Positions 55,042 to 63,425 of a stretch of 64,000 nucleotides of DNA are shown piece after piece. The stretch's first letter is position 1; every line of letters starts with the position of its first letter. The translations under genes were made by a program, and so were the position numbers. A model generated the notes under the pieces. It saw only the letters and a program-made list of their open reading frames with translations. It was not told the DNA's origin and did not search any database. The stretch is from contig NZ_JBATXG010000015.1 of assembly GCF_049673105.1 (NCBI RefSeq), positions 62,001-126,000 on the forward strand, written 5' to 3'. Origin of the DNA: Castellaniella sp049673105. GTDB lineage: Bacteria > Pseudomonadota > Gammaproteobacteria > Burkholderiales > Burkholderiaceae_B.

Positions 55042-56139
55042 ATGAAAATCGGCACCGTTCATACCCTGTTGGCCGCAGCCGCGCTGATCGCAGCCGGTTC
55101 GGTGTCTGCTCAGGATCGCGTCGTCAATGTCTACAACTGGGCCGAATACACCGCCCCCGACACGCTGTCCGGTTTTGAAGAAACCACCGGCATCAAGATC
55201 CGTTACGACGTCTACGACACCAACGACACGCTGCAGGCCAAGCTGCTGACCGGCAAGTCGGGCTACGACGTGGTCGTGCCGTCCACGCACTATGCGGCCC
55301 GCCAAGTGCAGGGCGGTCTGTTTCAGAAGCTGGACCGCTCAAAGATCCCCAACTGGCAGTATCTGGATCCCGACCTGATGGCGCTGGTCGCCACCGTCGA
55401 TCCGGGCAACCAGTATCTGGTGCCTTGGGGCTATGGCACCAACGGCCTGGGCTATAACGTGACCCAGGTGCGCGAGATCATGGGCGCCGATGCGCCCCTG
55501 AATTCCTGGGACATGCTGTTCAAGCCGGAAAATGCCGCCAAGCTGCAGTCTTGTGGCATTTCCATTTTGGACGAAGCCGCCCAGGTCTTTCCTGCCGTCT
55601 TGCACTATCTGGGCAAGGACCCCAACAGCAGCGACCCCAAGGACTACGAGGCCGCTCTGGCCCTGTTGAAGACCATCCGCCCCTACATCCGTCAGTTCAG
55701 CTCTTCGGGCTATATCGATGAGCTGGCCTCGGGCGGTCTGTGCATGGTCTACGGCTTTTCCGGCGACGTGATGATTGCCTCGGCGCGCGCTCGCGAGGCC
55801 AAGAAATCCTACGCCATCGACTATTACATTCCCGATGGCGGCGCCCCGGTCTGGTTCGACACGATGGCCATTCCGAAAAGCGCCGAGCACGTAGACGAGG
55901 CCCATGCCTTCATCAACTACATCGAGACTCCGCAGGTGCATGCGGCCATCACCAACACCATGTTCTATCCGAACGCCAATCAGGAAGCGCGGAAATACGT
56001 AGTCAAAGAAGTGGCTGACAACCCCATGATCTATCCGTCGCCGGAAGTCTCGCGCACGCTGTTCGTCATCAAGCCCCAGCCCATGAACATCCTGCGCCTG
56101 CAGACGCAGATGTGGGCGCAGCTGAAGACCGGGCGCTGA
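55042..56139 (+). CDS. potF: Polyamine ABC transporter substrate-binding protein (PotF type)
   Basis: 365 residues. A Sec signal peptide is clear (MKIGTVHTLLAAAALIAAGSVSAQ, cleavage near 23). The mature protein begins VVNVYNWAEYTAPDTLSGFEETTGIKIRYDVYD, as in PotF and SpuD. GYDVVVPSTHYAARQ, WGYGTNGLGYN and WFDTMAIPKSAEHVDEAH match the ligand region. Putrescine is the most likely ligand. First of potFGHI; the stop overlaps potG (TGATG). Confidence 0.93.
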   Translation: MKIGTVHTLLAAAALIAAGSVSAQDRVVNVYNWAEYTAPDTLSGFEETTGIKIRYDVYDTNDTLQAKLLTGKSGYDVVVPSTHYAARQVQGGLFQKLDRSKIPNWQYLDPDLMALVATVDPGNQYLVPWGYGTNGLGYNVTQVREIMGADAPLNSWDMLFKPENAAKLQSCGISILDEAAQVFPAVLHYLGKDPNSSDPKDYEAALALLKTIRPYIRQFSSSGYIDELASGGLCMVYGFSGDVMIASARAREAKKSYAIDYYIPDGGAPVWFDTMAIPKSAEHVDEAHAFINYIETPQVHAAITNTMFYPNANQEARKYVVKEVADNPMIYPSPEVSRTLFVIKPQPMNILRLQTQMWAQLKTGR

Positions 56140-57269
56140 TGAACATGCAGGACCCGCGCGGCATGCCTCGCCAGGGCGAGGCCGATGACTTCGTGCGCAT
56201 GGAAGAAGTCGTCAAGATCTTTGGCGACACGGTGGCGGTGAAATCCGTCAGCCTGTCCGTGCGCCGACACGAGATCTTCGCCTTGCTCGGCAGCTCGGGC
56301 TGCGGCAAATCGACGCTGCTGCGCATGCTGGCTGGCTTCGAGGAACCGACGTCCGGGCGCATCATCCTGGACGACGAGGACATCACCAGCCTGCCGCCGC
56401 ACCGGCGACCGGTGAACATGATGTTCCAGTCCTACGCCCTGTTTCCGCACATGACGGTCGAGGCCAATGTCGCCTTCGGGCTGAAACAGGAAGGCGTGCC
56501 GCGCAACGAGATTCACGAACGCGTGTTCGAGGCGCTGGACCTGGTGCAGATGGCCGGCTATGCGCGGCGCAAGCCCCATCAGCTGTCCGGCGGCCAGCAG
56601 CAGCGCGTGGCCCTGGCCCGCAGCCTGGTGAAACGCCCCAAGCTGTTGCTGCTGGACGAGCCCATGTCCGCTCTGGACAAGCAGATCCGTCAGGCGACGC
56701 AGATCGAACTGGTGAAAATTCTGGATCAGGTGGGCGTTACCTGCATCATGGTGACGCACGACCAGGAAGAGGCCATGATCATGGCCAACCGCCTGGCCGT
56801 CATGACCGAAGGGCAGATCGTGCAGTGCGGCACACCGCACGACGTTTATACCTTTCCCAGCACTCGCTTCGTGGCGGGCTTCATCGGCTCGACCAATCTG
56901 TTCACGGGCACCATCGTGGTGGACGAACCCGATCACGTGCTGATCGAAAGCGACGCCCTGACGCGCCCTCTGTACGTCAGCCACGGCATCAGCGAACCCC
57001 TGGGCATGGAAGTCCATGTGTCCATCCGCCCGGAACAGATCCGGGTTGCGCGCCAGGCGCCGGAATCCGAATCCAACTGGGGGCACGGCATGGTGTCGCA
57101 CGTGGCCTGGATGGGCAGCACGACCCGCTATCAGATCCGCCTGGACGCCGGACAGGTCATCGAAGCCAGCGTCCCCAGCCTGGACTGGAGCCAGGTCGAT
57201 GCGCCCGGCGTGGACGAGGAGGTTTATATTTCCTGGTCCCATGATGCCGGCATGGTGCTGGCTTCATGA
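56139..57269 (+). CDS. potG: Polyamine ABC transporter ATP-binding protein (PotG type)
   Basis: 376 residues from ATG 56139 (an open frame to 56112 lies inside potF). ABC motifs are GSSGCGKST (about 59-67), LSGGQQQRVALARS, LLLLDEPMSALDK and VTHDQEEAM. A C-terminal TOBE domain (about 290-370) is typical of spermidine/putrescine importers. Overlaps both neighbours. Confidence 0.93.
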   Translation: MNMQDPRGMPRQGEADDFVRMEEVVKIFGDTVAVKSVSLSVRRHEIFALLGSSGCGKSTLLRMLAGFEEPTSGRIILDDEDITSLPPHRRPVNMMFQSYALFPHMTVEANVAFGLKQEGVPRNEIHERVFEALDLVQMAGYARRKPHQLSGGQQQRVALARSLVKRPKLLLLDEPMSALDKQIRQATQIELVKILDQVGVTCIMVTHDQEEAMIMANRLAVMTEGQIVQCGTPHDVYTFPSTRFVAGFIGSTNLFTGTIVVDEPDHVLIESDALTRPLYVSHGISEPLGMEVHVSIRPEQIRVARQAPESESNWGHGMVSHVAWMGSTTRYQIRLDAGQVIEASVPSLDWSQVDAPGVDEEVYISWSHDAGMVLAS

Positions 57270-58165
57270 ACCTCAGCCGCCGTCCCAGTGCGCGCCAATG
57301 GGCGATTGCCGCGCCTTTCGCCTGGTTGTGCCTGTTTTTGCTGGTGCCGTTCCTGCTGGTCCTGAAGATCAGTTTTTCGGATCTGCAATTCGGCATTCCG
57401 CCGTACCTGCCGATCGCCACCTTGCAGGACCAGACGCTATCGCTGGCCCTGCATTTGCGCGGTTACGTGCTGTTGTTCACGGACGGCATGTATGCGGCTG
57501 TCTATCTGAATTCGGTCAAGATGGCGTTGATCACGACGCTGTGCTGCGTTGTGATCGGCTATCCCATGGCCTATCACATCGCCCGCGCGCGCCCGGACAT
57601 TCGCAATTTGCTGCTGCTGGGGGTGATCTTGCCGTTCTGGACCTCGCTGCTGCTGCGGGTCTATGCCTGGGTGGGCATTCTGCGCAACGATGGGCTGCTG
57701 AATCATCTGCTGCTCAGCCTGGGGGTGGTTGACACGCCACTGGAAATCTATCGCACGGATCTGGCGGTGTATATCGGTCTGGTCTATGCCTATCTGCCCT
57801 TTTTCATCCTGCCCTTGTATGCCAATCTGGTGAAACTCGACGGTCGTCTGCTGGAAGCCGCCTATGACCTGGGGGCCAGGCCCTGGCAGGCCTTTTTGCA
57901 GGTCACGCTGCCCTTGTCGATGCCGGGGGTGATCGCCGGCGCCATGCTGGTGTTCATTCCCTCGGTGGGCGAATACGTGATTCCCGAAATGCTGGGCGGG
58001 GCCAATACCCTGATGATGGGCCGCGTCATGTGGAACGAATTCTTCAATAACGCCGACTGGCCGATGGCGGCGGCGGTGACCTGCGTCATGGTGCTGCTCC
58101 TGTTGGTGCCGCTGTCGATCTTCCAGTACAACCAGGCCCGTCAGCTGGCTGGACGGGATCGATGA
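57266..58165 (+). CDS. potH: Polyamine ABC transporter permease (PotH type)
   Basis: 299 residues with about six membrane segments. The docking loop is LEAAYDLGARPWQAFLQVTLPLSMPGVIAG. The N-terminus begins NLSRRPSARQWAIAAPFAWLCLFLLVPFLLVLKISFSD. It forms the channel with PotI. It overlaps potG and potI by 4 bp. Confidence 0.92.
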   Translation: MNLSRRPSARQWAIAAPFAWLCLFLLVPFLLVLKISFSDLQFGIPPYLPIATLQDQTLSLALHLRGYVLLFTDGMYAAVYLNSVKMALITTLCCVVIGYPMAYHIARARPDIRNLLLLGVILPFWTSLLLRVYAWVGILRNDGLLNHLLLSLGVVDTPLEIYRTDLAVYIGLVYAYLPFFILPLYANLVKLDGRLLEAAYDLGARPWQAFLQVTLPLSMPGVIAGAMLVFIPSVGEYVIPEMLGGANTLMMGRVMWNEFFNNADWPMAAAVTCVMVLLLLVPLSIFQYNQARQLAGRDR

Positions 58166-58974
58166 TGCGGCGCGCGTCCTGGTTCCGTTTCCTGTCGCTG
58201 GTGATCGGCTACAGTTTCCTGTACGTGCCCATCGTCTGTCTGATGGTGTTTTCGTTCAACGATTCGACCTTGATGAGTTCCTGGTCGGGATTTTCGCTGC
58301 GCTGGTACCGATCGCTGTTTCAGGATCAGGCGCTGCTGTCCGCCGCCAAGCTGTCTTTGCTGATTGCGGTGCTGACGGCGACGGCGGCGGTGGCGATCGG
58401 CACCTGGGCGGGGTATGTGTTGGCCCGCATGGGGCGCTTTCGTGGCTTTGGCCTGTACATCGGCATGCTCAGCGCGCCGCTGGTCATGCCGGAAGTCGTG
58501 CTGGGGATTTCGCTGCTGCTGATGTTCGTCGAGGTATCGAAAGTCATCGGCTGGCCCGACGGCAATGGCCTGTTCACGATCTGGGTGGGGCACGTGACCC
58601 TGTGCACGGCCTATGTGGCAGTCATCATCCAGTCCAGGGTGCGCGATCTGGATCGTTCCCTGGAAGAAGCCGCTCTGGATCTGGGCGCTTCGCCGCTCAA
58701 GGTGTTTTTCCTGATTACCCTGCCGTTGATCGCCCCGGCGCTGGTGGCAGCCTGGTTGCTGGCTTTCACCCTGTCGCTGGATGATGTGGTGATTGCCGCT
58801 TTTCTGTCGGGACCGGGCTACACCACGCTGCCGCTGGAAGTCTTTTCCCGCGTCCGGCTGGGCCTGAAGCCTGAAATCAACGCCCTGGCGACCTTGTTCA
58901 TGCTGGCCGTGGGCATTGTCGTGGTCGCCATCAATCGCATGCAGATCCAGGCGACGAAACGGCAGGCGGGGTAG
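58162..58974 (+). CDS. potI: Polyamine ABC transporter permease (PotI type)
   Basis: 270 residues. Six membrane segments; the docking loop is LEEAALDLGASPLKVFFLITLPLIAPALVA, and SLDDVVIAAFLSGPGYTTLPLEVFSRVRLG is the polyamine-permease hallmark. The start overlaps potH. Last gene of the operon. Confidence 0.92.
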   Translation: MMRRASWFRFLSLVIGYSFLYVPIVCLMVFSFNDSTLMSSWSGFSLRWYRSLFQDQALLSAAKLSLLIAVLTATAAVAIGTWAGYVLARMGRFRGFGLYIGMLSAPLVMPEVVLGISLLLMFVEVSKVIGWPDGNGLFTIWVGHVTLCTAYVAVIIQSRVRDLDRSLEEAALDLGASPLKVFFLITLPLIAPALVAAWLLAFTLSLDDVVIAAFLSGPGYTTLPLEVFSRVRLGLKPEINALATLFMLAVGIVVVAINRMQIQATKRQAG

Positions 58975-59001
58975 GGCGGGCGCCCTGCCTGTCTACCCGC
59001 C
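58965..59001. terminator. Hairpin between potI and the PiT gene
   Basis: GGCGGGGTAG (58965-58974) can pair with CTACCCGCC (58993-59001) with one bulged G, across an 18-bp gap between convergent stop codons. Stems overlap both stops. No T-tract; bidirectional termination is inferred. Confidence 0.4.
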
Positions 59002-60468
59002 CAGCGTCAGTACCGTCACGGCAAACAGGCCTGCCGACAGCAGCATGCTCGCGGGAAAGGTCAGCAGCCAGGCCAGCAGGATGGTGCGTACGGTGCCATT
59101 GTGCAGGCCGCTGCGGTTGGCCACCATGGTGCCGGCCACGCCCGACGACAGAACCTGTGTCGTCGAGACCGGCAAACTGAAGGCATTGGCTATGCCAATG
59201 GCGCCGACGGCGGTGATCTGGGCAGCCATGCCCTGGGCGTAGGTCATACCCTGCTTGCCGATTTTTTCGCCCACGGTCAGGACCACCCGGCGCCACCCCA
59301 CCATGGTGCCGATGCCCAGGGCGAGCGCCACCGCCGCAATGACCCAGAGCGGCGCATATTCCGTCGTGGCCGACAGATCGGCGCGCAGGCGGCGCAGATC
59401 AGTGACGGCATCCGCAGGCAACACGCCCATATTGGCTACCTTGCGGGCCGTGTCGTCCAGACAGAGCAGGTGGCTGCGCACACGTCCGCGCGCCTCGGGC
59501 GGCAGTTCCTTGTAGGTGCGCACCCCATCCAGGCTGTGACGTACTGCCTGGATGGAAGACATGGTGTCCTGCGGGCTGCAACGGGCTTTCTGGGACGGCT
59601 CGGCGCTAGGCGGTGTCTGCAGCGCCAGGTAGTCTCCCAGGACGTTGGCATGGCGCAGGTAGAAGTCGTTCAGGTGGCCGGCGGCGGCGTAGGTGCGCTG
59701 GATCTGGTAGGGCGTGCTGGCCGGGTCCAGCACGAATTTGGCCGGGACGATGCCGATGAGCACCAGCATGATCAGGCCAATGCCTTTCTGTCCGTCGTTG
59801 GATCCGTGCACGAAGCTCACGCTCATGGCCGACAGCACCAGCACCAGCCGGTTCCAGAAAGGCGGGTGTTTCTTGTTGTCGATGGCGCGGCGCTGTTCGG
59901 GCGTCTTGTGCATCTTGGAATCGGCGAACAGCTTCTTGAACCCCAGCAGCAGCAGTGCCGCCACCGCAAAGCCCGCCAGCGGCGAGATGATCAGCGACAG
60001 GCCGATATCCAGCGCCTTGCCCCAGTTGACGCCAGCGCCCACCGGGATGTCCGTCAACAACGCATTGGCCAGACCCACGCCCAGGATCGCGCCGATCAGC
60101 GTGTGTGAACTGGAAGCCGGGATGCCGAAATACCAGGTGCCCAGGTTCCAGGCAATGGCAGTGACCAGCATGGAATACACCATGGCCTGGCTGCGTCCGC
60201 TGTCCAGATTGAGCAGCAGGTCCACCGGCAGCAGGTGGACAATGGCGTAAGCCACCCCCACGCCACCCAGCAGCACGCCCAGAAAATTGCAGATGCCTGA
60301 AAAGAACACCGCCAGATGCGGCGGCATGGCCTTGGTGTAGATCACCGTCGCCACTGCGTTGGCGGTATCGTGGAAACCGTTGATGAATTCGAAGATCAGG
60401 ACGAGGGCCAGGGCCAGCGCCAGGCTGAAGCCGACCGTCAGAGGCAGGCCCGAGAATAAGTCGAACAT
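58993..60468 (-). CDS. Inorganic phosphate transporter, PiT family
   Basis: 491 residues, about ten membrane segments. The two PiT signatures are GFHDTANAVATVIYTKAM (about 32-49) and the second repeat GIANAFSLPVSTTQVLSSGVAGTM. SFVHGSNDGQKGIGLI matches the PitA-type phosphate site. It is a low-affinity, metal-phosphate symporter of the inner membrane. No Shine-Dalgarno precedes the start and a promoter lies very close to it. Confidence 0.93.
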   Translation of the reverse strand: MFDLFSGLPLTVGFSLALALALVLIFEFINGFHDTANAVATVIYTKAMPPHLAVFFSGICNFLGVLLGGVGVAYAIVHLLPVDLLLNLDSGRSQAMVYSMLVTAIAWNLGTWYFGIPASSSHTLIGAILGVGLANALLTDIPVGAGVNWGKALDIGLSLIISPLAGFAVAALLLLGFKKLFADSKMHKTPEQRRAIDNKKHPPFWNRLVLVLSAMSVSFVHGSNDGQKGIGLIMLVLIGIVPAKFVLDPASTPYQIQRTYAAAGHLNDFYLRHANVLGDYLALQTPPSAEPSQKARCSPQDTMSSIQAVRHSLDGVRTYKELPPEARGRVRSHLLCLDDTARKVANMGVLPADAVTDLRRLRADLSATTEYAPLWVIAAVALALGIGTMVGWRRVVLTVGEKIGKQGMTYAQGMAAQITAVGAIGIANAFSLPVSTTQVLSSGVAGTMVANRSGLHNGTVRTILLAWLLTFPASMLLSAGLFAVTVLTLGG

Positions 60469-60476
60469 GATGGGGA

Positions 60477-60505
60477 ATAATCCGGGAGACGCGGCATTAT
60501 TGCAA
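60477..60505 (-). promoter_or_regulatory. Candidate promoter of the PiT gene, possibly leaderless
   Basis: On the minus strand, TTGCAA (60500-60505) and GATTAT (60477-60482) are 17 bp apart. The expected transcription start is within one or two bases of the ATG at 60468. The 138-bp gap upstream holds nothing else recognisable. Confidence 0.35.
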
Positions 60506-60606
60506 ATTTGCCGACGACTGACTTGGACGGCGCTTTGGCAAGGGGGTTTTGGCTCGGTCGGTCAGGCGGCGCCGCCCGGATGAGCGGCGCGCCGCCCGGC
60601 TTTTCG

Positions 60607-61350
60607 TCAAGCCAGGAAATCCACCTTGCCTGTACCCAGGCGGTAGATCCCGCCCGCGATCTTCAGTTTTCCGGCCTGCTGAGCTTGGGCGATGATGCTG
60701 GATTGCGCCACCAGATCGGCCATGCCGTTGCGCACGTTTTGTTCGATGGCGGCATCCAGTAAATCGGCCTGTTGCAGATCCAGCTTTTGAACGGCTGGGG
60801 TCAGCGCATTCACCAGAGACTGGATGTGGCCCGGAAACTGCGCATGGTCCTTCACCGCCTTGACGGCAGCCCCCACGGCGCCGCATTTCTCGTGCCCCAG
60901 GACCAGGATGGCAGGCACATTCAGCACCGCCACGGCATATTCCAGGCTGCCCAGCATGTCGTCATTGGCGAAATTGCCCGCTACACGGGCGACGAACAGG
61001 TCGCCGCGCGCGGTGTCGAAGGCGTATTCGGGCGCCACGCGGGAATCGGCGCAACCCAGGATGGCGGCATAAGGATTCTGGCCGCCCGCCAGCGCCTGGC
61101 GTTCGTGGACGAAGTTGTGGCGCAGCCTGACGCCTGACACATAGCGCTGATTGCCCTCGGCCAGCCGCTGAAGCGCTTGATCGGGCGAGATGGCGTTGTC
61201 GGGCTTGGGCAGCCCTGCCGCCCGCGCTGTCGCGGCGACGCCACCGAGCCCGGCAGATGCCGTCAGGGTCAGCGCCAGGGCGGCGGACGAACGCAGGAAA
61301 TGGCGGCGGGACACGGGCTGCACGTGCGTGCAGAACATCGAATCGCACAT
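60607..61350 (-). CDS. Tat-exported beta-class carbonic anhydrase
   Basis: 247 residues. The N-terminus has a twin-arginine signal: SRRHFLR (14-20), then the hydrophobic AALALTLTASAGLGG, and ATARAAG as a likely cleavage region. The catalytic zinc residues of beta-carbonic anhydrase are present: C100 and D102-x-R104 in GCADSR, and H153-C156 in GHEKCG. The enzyme interconverts CO2 and bicarbonate, here in the periplasm (inferred from the signal). It is leftward, 204 bp from the divergent rpiA. Confidence 0.9.
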   Translation of the reverse strand: MCDSMFCTHVQPVSRRHFLRSSAALALTLTASAGLGGVAATARAAGLPKPDNAISPDQALQRLAEGNQRYVSGVRLRHNFVHERQALAGGQNPYAAILGCADSRVAPEYAFDTARGDLFVARVAGNFANDDMLGSLEYAVAVLNVPAILVLGHEKCGAVGAAVKAVKDHAQFPGHIQSLVNALTPAVQKLDLQQADLLDAAIEQNVRNGMADLVAQSSIIAQAQQAGKLKIAGGIYRLGTGKVDFLA

Positions 61351-61554
61351 AGGGGTTCCTCTCGAAAGGGTTTAGACGGGCGTTTGCCCCTGGATTCAAA
61401 TCGGTAATACTTGAAACAAGTGCGGATGCTGCCGGGAGATAGTAGCTGTTTCTGTCGCGGGCGGGGAATTTTCGCGCGGCGGCGGGCGAATGCCAGCATT
61501 CCGCGTCACAACCTTTAAAATACAGGCCTTTCTGACACTGACCGGACATTTCCT

Positions 61555-62238
61555 ATGTTGACCCAGGACGAACTCAAACAACAGGTGGCGCAGGCCGCGC
61601 TGGATTATGTGCTGCCGCAACTGCAGCCGGACAGCATCCTGGGGGTGGGGACGGGGTCGACGGTGGACCGCTTCATCGACTTGCTGGCAGGCCATCGGCA
61701 GGCCTTTCACGCGGCGGTGTCCAGCTCCGAACGCAGCACCCTGCGCCTGCAGGCGGCGGGCATCCGTGTGCTGGATCTGAATGACATCGCGGCGACGGCG
61801 CTGTACGTGGACGGGGCCGATGAAATCGATCGCCAGCTGAACATGATCAAGGGCGGCGGCGGGGCGCTGACCCGGGAAAAAATCGTCTCGTCCGTGGCGG
61901 ACCGTTTCGTCTGCATCGTCGACGAATCCAAGCTGGTCGATCGCCTGGGCGGTTTTCCGTTGCCCATCGAAGTCATTCCCCTGGCGCGCGAGGCCGTGGC
62001 CCGCGAAATCCGCCAACTGGGCGGGCAGCCGGTCCTGCGCGCAGGTTTCACGACCGACAACGGCAATCAGATCCTCGATGTCTCGGGGCTGAACTACGGC
62101 GATCCGGCGGCTTTCGAGGCCATGCTGAACAATATCCCCGGCGTCGTCTGCTGCGGCCTGTTTGCGATTTCAGGGGCGCATGTGGCACTGATCGCCGGGC
62201 AGGATGGCGTGTCCCGACTGGAACTGCAGGACGCCTGA
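61555..62238 (+). CDS. rpiA: Ribose-5-phosphate isomerase A
   Basis: 227 residues. Interconverts ribose 5-phosphate and ribulose 5-phosphate in the pentose phosphate pathway. GVGTGSTVDRFID, DGADEIDRQLNMIKGGGGALTREKIV and IVDESKLVDRLG are the family motifs. A TTTAAAATA sequence 35 bp upstream may be a -10. It is followed at 116 bp by phoU. Confidence 0.96.
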   Translation: MLTQDELKQQVAQAALDYVLPQLQPDSILGVGTGSTVDRFIDLLAGHRQAFHAAVSSSERSTLRLQAAGIRVLDLNDIAATALYVDGADEIDRQLNMIKGGGGALTREKIVSSVADRFVCIVDESKLVDRLGGFPLPIEVIPLAREAVAREIRQLGGQPVLRAGFTTDNGNQILDVSGLNYGDPAAFEAMLNNIPGVVCCGLFAISGAHVALIAGQDGVSRLELQDA

Positions 62239-62354
62239 GCGTCATGCGATTGTCATATCCGCCTGCTATGCTGGGCTTCTTTCCAAGCGGCAGGCGTGAT
62301 GGTACGCTGTGCCCTCGTTGAAATCGCCTGAACGGCAGGCAGAGAGGCCCCCCG

Positions 62355-63074
62355 ATGCTGGAACACACCAATAAGCAATTTCACGGCGAACTCGAAACCA
62401 CTCGCTCCATGTTTCTGCAAATGGGCGGCCTGGTCGAATCGATGGTGCTGGATGGCATGCAGGCCTTGTCCGAAGGCGAATTGCAGCTGGTGGACCGTGT
62501 GCGGGAACACGAGCGCCAGGTCAATCAGTTCGAGGTCGATATCGACGAGCGCATCAGTCAGTTGATCGCCCGCAACCAGCCCACGGCCGGCGACCTGCGT
62601 TTATTGCTGTCGGTGTCCAAGATGCTGACCGACATGGAACGCTGCGGCGACGAGGCCGAAAAGATCGCCAAAGTCGCCCGGCGCCTGCACGAAGGCGATT
62701 CTTCCTACGAACCGGTGGTCGAACTGCGTCATATGGCCGATGCCGTCGCGGCCATGATTCGGGCCGCGCTGGATGCCTTTGCCCGCGAAGACCCGGTCGC
62801 CGCCGCCCAGGTGGTGCGCAACGACAAGGACGTGGACAAGGAATGGAAAGCGTCCCTGCGCCACATCATCACCTACATGATCGAAGACCCGCGCACCATC
62901 TCGCATTCCATCGACCTGATCTTCATCGCCAGGGCGCTGGAACGCATCGGCGACCATGCCAAAAATATGGCCGAACGCGTCATTTACATGGTGCGCGGCG
63001 ACGACGTGCGCCATACGGGCGTCAACAACACGGAACGCATGGCGCGGGGCGAACCGCCCGAACCTCGCGAGTGA
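62355..63074 (+). CDS. phoU: Phosphate signalling regulator PhoU
   Basis: 239 residues of two three-helix PhoU repeats. The metal-binding signatures are in the loops ERCGDEAEKIAKVA and ERIGDHAKNMAERVIYMVRG. PhoU links the Pst phosphate transporter to the PhoR kinase and restrains phosphate uptake. Here it stands without pstSCAB or phoBR nearby. No clear Pho box was found upstream. Confidence 0.96.
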   Translation: MLEHTNKQFHGELETTRSMFLQMGGLVESMVLDGMQALSEGELQLVDRVREHERQVNQFEVDIDERISQLIARNQPTAGDLRLLLSVSKMLTDMERCGDEAEKIAKVARRLHEGDSSYEPVVELRHMADAVAAMIRAALDAFAREDPVAAAQVVRNDKDVDKEWKASLRHIITYMIEDPRTISHSIDLIFIARALERIGDHAKNMAERVIYMVRGDDVRHTGVNNTERMARGEPPEPRE

Positions 63075-63083
63075 TGCTTGGCG

Positions 63084-63119
63084 CAAACGAAAACCCCGCT
63101 ACGGCGGGGTTTTCGTTTG
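63084..63119. terminator. Perfect bidirectional terminator between phoU and yggX
   Basis: Sixteen-base arms (63084-63099 and 63104-63119) pair perfectly around the loop TACG, giving a C(UACG)G tetraloop. GGTTTTC and AACGAAAA tracts lie inside the stem on each strand, so it can end transcription from both sides. It sits between convergent phoU and yggX. Confidence 0.85.
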
Positions 63120-63134
63120 TCTGGAACGGCAGCG

Positions 63135-63407
63135 TCAGGCCGAGGGTGGCGTATACCCCTGGGCCTCGACATCCTGGTCTTCGAACAAAAAGGCCTTCAT
63201 GCGGTCAGCCAGGAATTTGCGCGCTTCGGGGTCGGCCAGGCTCAGGTGGTTTTCGTTGACCAGACGGGTCTGGATGTCTTGCCACTTGGCCCAGGCGTCT
63301 TTGGAAATTTCGCGCCAGATGCGCACCCCCAGGTCGCCGGGGTAGGGCGGGTAGTCCAGGCCGGGGGCCTCGCGGTTCAGTTTGCGGCAGTGGATCATGC
63401 GGGCCAT
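63135..63407 (-). CDS. yggX: Probable Fe(2+)-trafficking protein YggX
   Basis: 90 residues. MARMIHCRKLNREAPGLDYPPYPGDLGVRIWREISKDAW is the highly conserved start, with the single conserved cysteine C7. YggX protects iron-sulfur proteins from oxidative damage. The stretch ADRMKAFLFEDQ near the end is typical. It is convergent with phoU and 18 bp from the next leftward gene, rmlD. Confidence 0.95.
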   Translation of the reverse strand: MARMIHCRKLNREAPGLDYPPYPGDLGVRIWREISKDAWAKWQDIQTRLVNENHLSLADPEARKFLADRMKAFLFEDQDVEAQGYTPPSA

Positions 63408-63425
63408 GGTCAGGAATCTCGCTCA

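Noticed and set aside
62249..62266. Possible Pho box upstream of phoU (TTGTCAT then CTGCTAT)
   Set aside because: The two half-sites are 13 bp apart where PhoB sites need 11, and the second is a poor match.
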